Positions 12,728 through 22,809 of a DNA stretch of 64,000 bases are shown piece after piece (within the stretch, counting starts at the first letter, position 1; every line of letters starts with the position of its first letter). The notes under the pieces are model-generated. The model worked only from the letters and a program-made list of their open reading frames with translations, made no database searches and had not been told where the DNA came from. Source of the stretch: Nansenia antarctica (taxonomy: Eukaryota > Chordata > Actinopteri > Argentiniformes > Microstomatidae); NCBI GenBank assembly GCA_963989245.1, contig OZ022349.1, positions 33,907,616-33,971,615 on the forward strand, in the 5' to 3' direction. The translations under genes were made by a program, and so were the position numbers.

Positions 12728-13129
12728 AAGAAGAACTCAAGGGCACACTAGTAGTGGTGTGGTTTCAGGCGGGATTTGAACTCACAACCTTCCGATCACA
12801 AGTCCAACTTACTATCCACTAGACCACCACTACCCACTAAGAAGAAGAAGAAGAAGAAGAAGAAGAACTCAAGGGCACACTAGTAGTGGTGTGGTTTCAG
12901 GCGGGATTTGAACTCACAACCTTCCGATCACAAGTCCAACTCACTATCCACTAGACCACCACTACCCACTAAGAAGAAGAAGAAGAAGAAGAAGAAAGAA
13001 GAAGAAGAAGAAGAAGAAGAAGAAGAACTCAAGGGCACACTAGTAGTGGTGTGGTTTCAGGCGGGATTTGAACTCACAACCTTCCGATCACAAGTCCAAC
13101 TCACTATCCACTAGACCACCACTACCCAC

Positions 13130-13160
<31 letters not shown>

Positions 13161-13361
13161 AACTCAAGGGCACACTAGTAGTGGTGTGGTTTCAGGCGGG
13201 ATTTGAACTCACAACCTTCCGATCACAAGTCCAACTCACTATCCACTAGACCACCAGAACTCAAGGGCACACTAGTAGTGGTGTGGTTTCAGGCGGGATT
13301 TGAACTCACAACCTTCCGATCACAAGTCCAACTCACTATCCACTAGACCACCACTACCCAC

Positions 13362-13392
<31 letters not shown>

Positions 13393-13499
13393 AAGAACTC
13401 AAGGGCACACTAGTAGTGGTGTGGTTTCAGGCGGGATTTGAACTCACAACCTTCCGATCACAAGTCCAACTCACTATCCACTAGACCACCACTACCCAC

Positions 13500-13530
<31 letters not shown>

Positions 13531-13646
13531 AAGAAGAAGAAGAACTCAAGGGCACACTAGTAGTGGTGTGGTTTCAGGCGGGATTTGAACTCACAACCTT
13601 CCGATCACAAGTCCAACTCACTATCCACTAGACCACCACTACCCAC

Positions 13647-13677
<31 letters not shown>

Positions 13678-14148
13678 AAGAAGAAGAAGAACTCAAGGGC
13701 ACACTAGTAGTGGTGTGGTTTCAGGCGGGATTTGAACTCACAACCTTCCGATCACAAGTCCAACTCACTATCCACTAGACCACCACTACCCACTAAGAAG
13801 AAGAAGAAGAAGAAGAACTCAAGGGCACACTAGTAGTGGTGTGGTTTCAGGCGGGATTTGAACTCACAACCTTCCGATCACAAGTCCAACTCACTATCCA
13901 CTAGACCACCAGAACTCAAGGGCACACTAGTAGTGGTGTGGTTTCAGGCGGGATTTGAACTCACAACCTTCCGATCACAAGTCCAACTCACTATCCACTA
14001 GACCACCACTACCCACTAAGAAGAAGAAGAAGAAGAAGAAGAAGAACTCAAGGGCACACTAGTAGTGGTGTGGTTTCAGGCGGGATTTGAACTCACAACC
14101 TTCCGATCACAAGTCCAACTCACTATCCACTAGACCACCACTACCCAC

Positions 14149-14179
<31 letters not shown>

Positions 14180-14283
14180 AACTCAAGGGCACACTAGTAG
14201 TGGTGTGGTTTCAGGCGGGATTTGAACTCACAACCTTCCGATCACAAGTCCAACTCACTATCCACTAGACCACCACTACCCAC

Positions 14284-14314
<31 letters not shown>

Positions 14315-14421
14315 AAGAACTCAAGGGCACACTAGTAGTGGTGTGGTTTCAGGCGGGATTTGAACTCACAACCTTCCGATCACAAGTCCAACTCACTATC
14401 CACTAGACCACCACTACCCAC

Positions 14422-14452
<31 letters not shown>

Positions 14453-14562
14453 AAGAAGAACTCAAGGGCACACTAGTAGTGGTGTGGTTTCAGGCGGGAT
14501 TTGAACTCACAACCTTCCGATCACAAGTCCAACTCACTATCCACTAGACCACCACTACCCAC

Positions 14563-14593
<31 letters not shown>

Positions 14594-14700
14594 AAGAACT
14601 GAAGGGCACACTAGTAGTGGTGTGGTTTCAGGCGGGATTTGAACTCACAACCTTCCAATCACAAGTCCAACTCACTATCCACTAGACCACCACTACCCAC
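9209..14700 (-). repeat. Tandem SINE-like/(TTC)n array, second spacer
   Basis: The array has the same units as the first spacer. It opens with AAG runs at 9218-9282 and a long pure run at about 9387-9546. The last unit before U5 (about 14598-14700) carries two diagnostic changes, CTGAAG for CTCAAG and CCAATC for CCGATC. No gene is seen. Confidence 0.9.
9545..9650 (-). repeat. Representative monomer of the tRNA-derived repeat
   Basis: Read on the minus strand, the unit has a Pol III A-box-like TGGTCTAGTGGAT (9637-9625) and a B-box GTTCAAATC (9592-9584), separated by 32 nt as in tRNAs. An anticodon-arm-like TTGGA-CTTGTGA-TCGGA lies between them (one mismatch; it would read UGU, but the assignment is weak). 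The D and T arms are imperfect and there is no Pol III T-run terminator. After the tRNA-like head come about 30 nt ending CCCTTGAG and then (TTC)n. This is the layout of a short tRNA-derived SINE rather than a functional tRNA gene. The end segments GTAGTGGTG and CACCACTAC are complementary. Confidence 0.75.
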
Positions 14701-14801
14701 AAAAAACGCACAAGCCTTTCGCCTTTTACTAAAGACTTCTGTGGAGAGGAACACTTACGAGTTCAAGCTATTTTTGGCAGGCTCTGCGTCTCGCTGAGCC
14801 C
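14701..14801 (+). pseudogene. U5 snRNA-like segment, 5'-truncated
   Basis: Identical in layout to the copy at 8794: loop GCCTTTTAC, Sm-like segment and terminal stem are present and the U5 5' end is absent. Confidence 0.85.
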
Positions 14802-14933
14802 ATATCCGTGTTTCAAGGTAAGCCAGGTGGGGGTCACAGGTCACAGGTCACAGGTCACAGGTCACAGGTCAACCCATTTTTCACACTTTGACCATAATGG
14901 CGGCGGAGGTGGGCGCGGTTCAATTTATGGGTT
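14802..14933 (+). promoter_or_regulatory. U2 snRNA 5' flank: (GGTCACA)6 and PSE-like region
   Basis: Six GGTCACA repeats rather than five, then the same PSE-like TCACACTTTGACC segment. Confidence 0.6.
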
Positions 14934-15122
14934 ATCGCTTCTCGGCCTTTTGGCTAAGATCAAGTGTAGTATCTGTTCTTATCAGTTTAATATCTGATAC
15001 GTCCCCTACCCGGGGACCATATATTAAATTGATTTTTGCAACAGGGAGCTGGAATCGGGGCTTGCTCCGTCCACTCCACGCATCGACCTGGTATTGCAGT
15101 ACATCCAGGAACGGTGCACTCC
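14934..15122 (+). ncRNA. RNU2: U2 spliceosomal snRNA, intact copy
   Basis: Full-length and uninterrupted. By eye it is identical to the copy at 9020, including GTAGTA and the Sm-type site. Confidence 0.95.
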
Positions 15123-15258
15123 TATCTCATGTGAAGAAGAAGAAGAAGAAGAAGAACTCAAGGGCACACTAGTAGTGGTGTGGTTTCAGGCGGGATTTGA
15201 ACTCACAACCTTCCGATCACAAGTCCAACTCACTATCCACTAGACCACCACTACCCAC

Positions 15259-15289
<31 letters not shown>

Positions 15290-15499
15290 AAGAAGAAGAA
15301 CTCAAGGGCACACTAGTAGTGGTGTGGTTTCAGGCGGGATTTGAACTCACAACCTTCCGATCACAAGTCCAACTCACTATCCACTAGACCACCAGAACTC
15401 AAGGGCACACTAGTAGTGGTGTGGTTTCAGGCGGGATTTGAACTCACAACCTTCCGATCACAAGTCCAACTCACTATCCACTAGACCACCACTACCCAC

Positions 15500-15530
<31 letters not shown>

Positions 15531-15734
15531 AAGAACTCAAGGGCACACTAGTAGTGGTGTGGTTTCAGGCGGGATTTGAACTCACAACCTTCCGATCACA
15601 AGTCCAACTCACTATCCACTAGACCACCAGAACTCAAGGGCACACTAGTAGTGGTGTGGTTTCAGGCGGGATTTGAACTCACAACCTTCCGATCACAAGT
15701 CCAACTCACTATCCACTAGACCACCACTACCCAC

Positions 15735-15765
<31 letters not shown>

Positions 15766-15875
15766 AAGAAGAACTCAAGGGCACACTAGTAGTGGTGTGG
15801 TTTCAGGCGGGATTTGAACTCACAACCTTCCGATCACAAGTCCAACTCACTATCCACTAGACCACCACTACCCAC

Positions 15876-15906
<31 letters not shown>

Positions 15907-16013
15907 AAGAACTCAAGGGCACACTAGTAGTGGTGTGGTTTCAGGCGGGATTTGAACTCACAACCTTCCGATCACAAGTCCAACTCACTATCCACTAGAC
16001 CACCACTACCCAC

Positions 16014-16044
<31 letters not shown>

Positions 16045-16251
16045 AAGAAGAACTCAAGGGCACACTAGTAGTGGTGTGGTTTCAGGCGGGATTTGAACTC
16101 ACAACCTTCCGATCACAAGTCCAACTCACTATCCACTAGACCACCAGAACTCAAAGGGACACTAGTAGTGGTGTGGTTTCAGGCGGGATTTGAACTCACA
16201 ACCTTCCGATCACAAGTCCAACTCACTATCCACTAGACCACCACTACCCAC

Positions 16252-16282
<31 letters not shown>

Positions 16283-16404
16283 AAGAAGAAGAAGAAGAAG
16301 AACTCAAGGGCACACTAGTAGTGGTGTGGTTTCAGGCGGGATTTGAACTCACAACCTTCCGATCACAAGTCCAACTCACTATCCACTAGACCACCACTAC
16401 CCAC

Positions 16405-16435
<31 letters not shown>

Positions 16436-16539
16436 AACTCAAGGGCACACTAGTAGTGGTGTGGTTTCAGGCGGGATTTGAACTCACAACCTTCCGATCA
16501 CAAGTCCAACTCACTATCCACTAGACCACCACTACCCAC

Positions 16540-16570
<31 letters not shown>

Positions 16571-16677
16571 AAGAACTCAAGGGCACACTAGTAGTGGTGT
16601 GGTTTCAGGCGGGATTTGAACTCACAACCTTCCGATCACAAGTCCAACTCACTATCCACTAGACCACCACTACCCAC

Positions 16678-16708
<31 letters not shown>

Positions 16709-16827
16709 AAGAAGAAGAAGAAGAACTCAAGGGCACACTAGTAGTGGTGTGGTTTCAGGCGGGATTTGAACTCACAACCTTCCGATCACAAGTCCAACTC
16801 ACTATCCACTAGACCACCACTACCCAC

Positions 16828-16858
<31 letters not shown>

Positions 16859-17094
16859 AACTCAAGGGCACACTAGTAGTGGTGTGGTTTCAGGCGGGAT
16901 TTGAACTCACAACCTTCCGATCACAAGTCCAACTTACTATCCACTAGACCACCACTACCCACTAAGAAGAAGAAGAAGAAGAAGAAGAAGAACTCAAGGG
17001 CACACTAGTAGTGGTGTGGTTTCAGGCGGGATTTGAACTCACAACCTTCCGATCACAAGTCCAACTCACTATCCACTAGACCACCACTACCCAC

Positions 17095-17125
<31 letters not shown>

Positions 17126-17256
17126 AAGAAGAAGAAGAAGAAGAAGAAGAAGAACTCAAGGGCACACTAGTAGTGGTGTGGTTTCAGGCGGGATTTGAAC
17201 TCACAACCTTCCGATCACAAGTCCAACTTACTATCCACTAGACCACCACTACCCAC

Positions 17257-17287
<31 letters not shown>

Positions 17288-17400
17288 AAGAAGAAGAACT
17301 CAAGGGCACACTAGTAGTGGTGTGGTTTCAGGCGGGATTTGAACTCACAACCTTCCGATCACAAGTCCAACTCACTATCCACTAGACCACCACTACCCAC

Positions 17401-17431
<31 letters not shown>

Positions 17432-17647
17432 AAGAAGAAGAAGAAGAACTCAAGGGCACACTAGTAGTGGTGTGGTTTCAGGCGGGATTTGAACTCACAA
17501 CCTTCCGATCACAAGTCCAACTCACTATCCACTAGACCACCAGAACTCAAGGGCACACTAGTAGTGGTGTGGTTTCAGGCGGGATTTGAACTCACAACCT
17601 TCCGATCACAAGTCCAACTCACTATCCACTAGACCACCACTACCCAC

Positions 17648-17678
<31 letters not shown>

Positions 17679-17785
17679 AAGAACTCAAGGGCACACTAGT
17701 AGTGGTGTGGTTTCAGGCGGGATTTGAACTCACAACCTTCCGATCACAAGTCCAACTCACTATCCACTAGACCACCACTACCCAC

Positions 17786-17816
<31 letters not shown>

Positions 17817-17926
17817 AAGAAGAACTCAAGGGCACACTAGTAGTGGTGTGGTTTCAGGCGGGATTTGAACTCACAACCTTCCGATCACAAGTCCAACTCA
17901 CTATCCACTAGACCACCACTACCCAC

Positions 17927-17957
<31 letters not shown>

Positions 17958-18158
17958 AACTCAAGGGCACACTAGTAGTGGTGTGGTTTCAGGCGGGATT
18001 TGAACTCACAACCTTCCGATCACAAGTCCAACTCACTATCCACTAGACCACCAGAACTCAAGGGCACACTAGTAGTGGTGTGGTTTCAGGCGGGATTTGA
18101 ACTCACAACCTTCCGATAACAAGTCCAACTCACTATCCACTAGACCACCACTACCCAC

Positions 18159-18189
<31 letters not shown>

Positions 18190-18396
18190 AAGAAGAACTC
18201 AAGGGCACACTAGTAGTGGTGTGGTTTCAGGCGGGATTTGAACTCACAACCTTCCGATCACAAGTCCAACTCACTATCCACTAGACCACCAGAACTCAAG
18301 GGCACACTAGTAGTGGTGTGGTTTCAGGCGGGATTTGAACTCACAACCTTCCGATCACAAGTCCAACTCACTATCCACTAGACCACCACTACCCAC

Positions 18397-18427
<31 letters not shown>

Positions 18428-18531
18428 AACTCAAGGGCACACTAGTAGTGGTGTGGTTTCAGGCGGGATTTGAACTCACAACCTTCCGATCACAAGTCCA
18501 ACTCACTATCCACTAGACCACCACTACCCAC

Positions 18532-18562
<31 letters not shown>

Positions 18563-18804
18563 AAGAAGAAGAACTCAAGGGCACACTAGTAGTGGTGTGG
18601 TTTCAGGCGGGATTTGAACTCACAACCTTCCGATCACAAGTCCAACTCACTATCCACTAGACCACCACTACCCACTAAGAAGAAGAAGAAGAAGAAGAAG
18701 AACTCAAGGGCACACTAGTAGTGGTGTGGTTTCAGGCGGGATTTGAACTCACAACCTTCCGATCACAAGTCCAACTCACTATCCACTAGACCACCACTAC
18801 CCAC

Positions 18805-18835
<31 letters not shown>

Positions 18836-18945
18836 AAGAAGAACTCAAGGGCACACTAGTAGTGGTGTGGTTTCAGGCGGGATTTGAACTCACAACCTTC
18901 CGATCACAAGTCCAACTCACTATCCACTAGACCACCACTACCCAC

Positions 18946-18976
<31 letters not shown>

Positions 18977-19089
18977 AAGAAGAAGAACTCAAGGGCACAC
19001 TAGTAGTGGTGTGGTTTCAGGCGGGATTTGAACTCACAACCTTCCGATCACAAGTCCAACTCACTATCCACTAGACCACCACTACCCAC

Positions 19090-19120
<31 letters not shown>

Positions 19121-19236
19121 AAGAAGAAGAAGAACTCAAGGGCACACTAGTAGTGGTGTGGTTTCAGGCGGGATTTGAACTCACAACCTTCCGATCACAA
19201 GTCCAACTCACTATCCACTAGACCACCACTACCCAC

Positions 19237-19267
<31 letters not shown>

Positions 19268-19374
19268 AAGAACTCAAGGGCACACTAGTAGTGGTGTGGT
19301 TTCAGGCGGGATTTGAACTCACAACCTTCCGATCACAAGTCCAACTCACTATCCACTAGACCACCACTACCCAC

Positions 19375-19405
<31 letters not shown>

Positions 19406-19527
19406 AAGAAGAAGAAGAAGAAGAACTCAAGGGCACACTAGTAGTGGTGTGGTTTCAGGCGGGATTTGAACTCACAACCTTCCGATCACAAGTCCAACTC
19501 ACTATCCACTAGACCACCACTACCCAC

Positions 19528-19558
<31 letters not shown>

Positions 19559-19668
19559 AAGAAGAACTCAAGGGCACACTAGTAGTGGTGTGGTTTCAGG
19601 CGGGATTTGAACTCACAACCTTCCGATCACAAGTCCAACTCACTATCCACTAGACCACCACTACCCAC

Positions 19669-19699
<31 letters not shown>

Positions 19700-19806
19700 A
19701 AGAACTGAAGGGCACACTAGTAGTGGTGTGGTTTCAGGCGGGATTTGAACTCACAACCTTCCAATCACAAGTCCAACTCACTATCCACTAGACCACCACT
19801 ACCCAC
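15123..19806 (-). repeat. Tandem SINE-like/(TTC)n array, third spacer
   Basis: Monomers and fused dimers as elsewhere. A CTTACTATCC variant recurs at about 16931 and 17227. The last unit (about 19704-19806) carries the CTGAAG/CCAATC boundary variants. No gene is seen. Confidence 0.9.
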
Positions 19807-19907
19807 AAAAAACGCACAAGCCTTTCGCCTTTTACTAAAGACTTCTGTGGAGAGGAACACTTACGAGTTCAAGCTATTTTTGGCAGGCTCTGCGTCTCGC
19901 TGAGCCC
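19807..19907 (+). pseudogene. U5 snRNA-like segment, 5'-truncated
   Basis: Same truncation as the other units. It lies 160 bp upstream of the U5 5'-half sequence found at the start of element B1. Confidence 0.85.
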
Positions 19908-20039
19908 ATATCCGTGTTTCAAGGTAAGCCAGGTGGGGGTCACAGGTCACAGGTCACAGGTCACAGGTCACAGGTCAACCCATTTTTCACACTTTGACCA
20001 TAATGGCGGCGGAGGTGGGCGCGGTTCAATTTATGGGTT
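19908..20039 (+). promoter_or_regulatory. U2 snRNA 5' flank upstream of the B1 insertion
   Basis: Six GGTCACA repeats and the PSE-like segment are intact. If active, U2 initiation here would read 26 nt of U2 and then element B1. Confidence 0.55.
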
Positions 20040-20065
20040 ATCGCTTCTCGGCCTTTTGGCTAAGA
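20040..20065 (+). pseudogene. U2 snRNA nt 1-26, 5' stub before B1
   Basis: The sequence runs ATCGCTTCTCGG...CTAAGA and then switches to GCAAACTCTGG. This is the same U2 position (26) at which element A1 begins. Confidence 0.9.
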
Positions 20066-20067
20066 GC

Positions 20068-20124
20068 AAACTCTGGTTTCTCTTCAAGAAACGCACGGGC
20101 CTTTCGCCCTTACTAGAGACTTCT
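20068..20124 (+). other. U5 snRNA 5'-half sequence at the 5' end of B1
   Basis: ACTCTGGTTTCTCTTCA matches the first part of vertebrate U5. It continues with CGCACGGGCCTTTCGCC and TTACTAGAGACTTCT, corresponding to U5 stem-loop I with changes in the loop. Homology fades after about 20124. A chimera of U2 nt 1-26 and U5 followed by a retrotransposon is what template switching between snRNAs and element RNA would give. It could also be a co-opted part of the 5' UTR. Confidence 0.75.
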
Positions 20125-20253
20125 ATTAAAGCTAGTCTCCGGTGGGGTGTGGGTTTTTGTGTTTTTTTTGAGAAATCTAGGGTTTTTCCTTTTTCCTCAC
20201 TAGGCTCTATGCCCCTCCTTTTTTTCTATTCTTGGTCGGGGAGCACGTCTTCT

Positions 20254-20843
20254 CAGTAGGTGGCTTGTCCGCTGCTGGGAGGTGGCTCCCCCGACCCACC
20301 CCCCCTCTTTGAGCGGAACAGGCCGGGATCCGAGAGGAGCTGCCGGAGACCCGCGACTCTTCCAGTAGGTGGCCTTTTCACCACTGGGGCAGTTCGGCCG
20401 CTGGGCAGCCCCCCTCCAAAGAGCGGAAAGGCCGGACCCCGAGAGGAGCTTCCAAAGACCGCGACTCTTCCAGTAGGTGACCAGTAGGTGGCCTGCCCGC
20501 CACTGGAGCCACTGGAGCACGAGTTCGGCCCCTGGGCAGCCCCCCTCCAAAGAGCGGAAAGGCCGGACCCCGAGAGGAGCTTCCAAAGACCGCGACTCTT
20601 CCAGTAGGTGACCAGTAGGTGGCCTGCCCGCCACTGGAGCCACTGGAGCACGAGTTCGGCCCCTGGGCAGCCCCCCTCCAAAGAGCGGACAGGCCGGACC
20701 CCGAGAGGAGCTTCCAAAGACCGCGACTCTTTCAGTAGGTGGCCTGCCCGCCACTGGAGCACGAGTTCGGCCCCTGGGCAGCCCCCCTCAAAAGAGCGGA
20801 AAGGCCGGACCCCGAGAGGAGCTTCCGAAGACCTCGACTCTCC
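20254..20843 (+). repeat. Five tandem GC-rich repeats in the B1 5' UTR
   Basis: Units begin CAGTAGGTGGC at 20254, 20363, 20482, 20613 and 20733, with periods of about 109-131 bp. Each contains a GAGCGGAAAGGCCGGACCCC-like core and ends GCGACTCTTC. The organisation resembles the promoter monomers of some L1 families, but promoter activity is only inferred. Confidence 0.85.
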
Positions 20844-21234
20844 CAAGCACGCCAGAGGTGAGAGAGGGCCCAACACCCACCAGCCGACCCAGCTGAGCCA
20901 GTGGACCCCAACCAGACCAGGAGGGAGGACAACTATAACATCTAAGCTAGGAGCGAGAGGGACACAGGGGAGTGCTTTCAAGACCGTAGGTCTTTGGCCA
21001 CCTGGTGTCCCCACTCGCTCTCAGGTGTCCCTCTTTTGTCCCCAGACGGGAACCCAGTTCCAGACCCAAGCCAGAGTCCAAAATCTGCCGTGAGGACCTG
21101 AGAGGAACAACACCCCTAACCTAACGGCAAGTACCCTATTCCCCCCCCCAAAAAATTATCTACAACCTCCCCCTAACCCTATTCCTCTCCCTCCTTCCTC
21201 CCTGATCCCCCACCCCCCCCACCCCACTCCAACG

Positions 21235-22809
21235 ATGAACCCCGGAGCGATGCGGCGCTACAACGCCGTCAGGTTGACGCTCAACCCAACTGAGGAGGCT
21301 GCCATGGATGGAGCCCCCCAACAGAAGACTGCCAGACCAGTAACAACGATGACCCGCCTGGAATTCAGCAGGGCGGTTCTACAGAGAGGTATGGGCTTTG
21401 TGCCGTCTGATCTAAACTGCCTGGTGAAGCCCCCTGGGCCGAATGAATGTTTTGAAGTTAGCTTTAAAACCCCCCAACTGTTAGAGGAATTCTGGACCTT
21501 TCATAGGATTAATGAACACAAACCCCCACTTAACCGTTTTACAGCCCACCCACTAACGGATTTAGAATCAAAAGTGGTCACAATTCAATTCCACAATGAG
21601 GTGATTCAGGAATATGATATTGAGGTGTGGCTACACCGTCATGCCACCCTTAAATCGGGGGCCCGGATGGTCCTGGATGAAGACGGAGTGTGGACGGGGG
21701 CCAAGAAATGGCTGGTGCAACTCCGTCCGGACCCGGAGGGGATAGGCGGAGTCCAACATATCCCCAGCACCATCAACCTGGGGAACAACAGGGGCTCCGT
21801 CTACTACTACGGTATGCCGAAGCTCTGCAGGAACTGCGGCCAATTGGGCCATCTGGCAGCGGCCTGCAAGGCCGTGGTATGTAAAATCTGCCGCCAAGAC
21901 CACCCGACGTCGGAGTGCACCACGACCAGACCTTGCAACCTGTGCGGGGGACAGGGGCATCTTTATCGTGACTGCCCAAGTTCCTATGCAAGTAGAGCCC
22001 GGGGCTATAAATCCAACCAACCACCACCCCAACCCCCACCCCCACCCCAACCCACACCCCCACCCCCACCCCAACCCCCACCCCAACCCCCACCCCAACC
22101 CACACCCCAACCCACACCCAACATGGAGGAAGAGAAGGGAGAGACAGAGGAGGACCGGCGCCCGAGCGATGGAGGGGACGATCAGAGCTCGAGCGACGGA
22201 GAAGGAGAAGGAGAGGAACCAACCGTCCCAGCACCCCCTACAGACAACCTCAACACCCACCCCCTCCTAAACCCCATGGCCACCTCCACCCCCTGCAAAA
22301 ACACCATGAAGGGGGAGCCGGCCTCTATTGAGATAGCCACCAGCAGCACACCGCAGATCCACCTCCCCTCCCAATCAGACAGTGAAAATGACTGGAGCTT
22401 GGCTCAACCAAAACGCAAAAGACCACAAAAAAAGGCAATCCGGAAAAAACCAGACAAAAAGACTACTCCAGAACCCAAACCCCAACGCCATACAGGTAAG
22501 CCGGCTCCCCCCCCCAAACCCTCCTCCCCACCCTCTTCCTCTCTCCAGTCATCACATGCTCCTCACCCTGCACAGCCCACCAGCCACCCCCAGTCCATGC
22601 TCACCGGACCGTACGGGCCACCGAAAATCACCTCATCAACAACACAGATGAGGGGGCCACCAGGCAGTCAGAGGGGAGACAACCCCCACACCATGAGCAG
22701 CCAAGGGGAGGTACCACACTATCTGGCCCCCAACGACCCATTGGAGGGCCTCAACCTCATGTGCAATAGCTTAGCAAAAATTGGAACAAACCAAATCCAA
22801 GAACCATGA
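21235..22809 (+). CDS. Family B ORF1 protein (CCHC nucleocapsid-like)
   Basis: 524 aa, starting at the first ATG after the C-rich leader. The N-terminal half (about 15-180) contains RLEFSRAVLQRGMG and FEVSFKTPQLLEEFW, which align with the ORF1s of families A and C and probably form an RNA-binding, RRM-like fold. Three zinc knuckles follow from about residue 198 to 249: CRNCGQLGHLAAAC, CKICRQDHPTSEC (one residue short between C and H) and CNLCGGQGHLYRDC. A proline-rich PQPPP tract, an acidic stretch and a basic region (KRKRPQKKAIRKKPDKK) make up the rest. The expected role is binding element RNA and chaperoning it to the target. The stop overlaps the ORF2 start as ATGA, which suggests termination-reinitiation. 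Confidence 0.9.
   Translation: MNPGAMRRYNAVRLTLNPTEEAAMDGAPQQKTARPVTTMTRLEFSRAVLQRGMGFVPSDLNCLVKPPGPNECFEVSFKTPQLLEEFWTFHRINEHKPPLNRFTAHPLTDLESKVVTIQFHNEVIQEYDIEVWLHRHATLKSGARMVLDEDGVWTGAKKWLVQLRPDPEGIGGVQHIPSTINLGNNRGSVYYYGMPKLCRNCGQLGHLAAACKAVVCKICRQDHPTSECTTTRPCNLCGGQGHLYRDCPSSYASRARGYKSNQPPPQPPPPPQPTPPPPPQPPPQPPPQPTPQPTPNMEEEKGETEEDRRPSDGGDDQSSSDGEGEGEEPTVPAPPTDNLNTHPLLNPMATSTPCKNTMKGEPASIEIATSSTPQIHLPSQSDSENDWSLAQPKRKRPQKKAIRKKPDKKTTPEPKPQRHTGKPAPPPKPSSPPSSSLQSSHAPHPAQPTSHPQSMLTGPYGPPKITSSTTQMRGPPGSQRGDNPHTMSSQGEVPHYLAPNDPLEGLNLMCNSLAKIGTNQIQEP

Noticed and set aside
20253..21014. 253-aa minus-strand frame with internal repeats in the B 5' UTR (also 44891-45652)
   Set aside because: It is the complement of the tandem GC-rich repeats; its repeats come from the DNA repeats and it matches no known motif.
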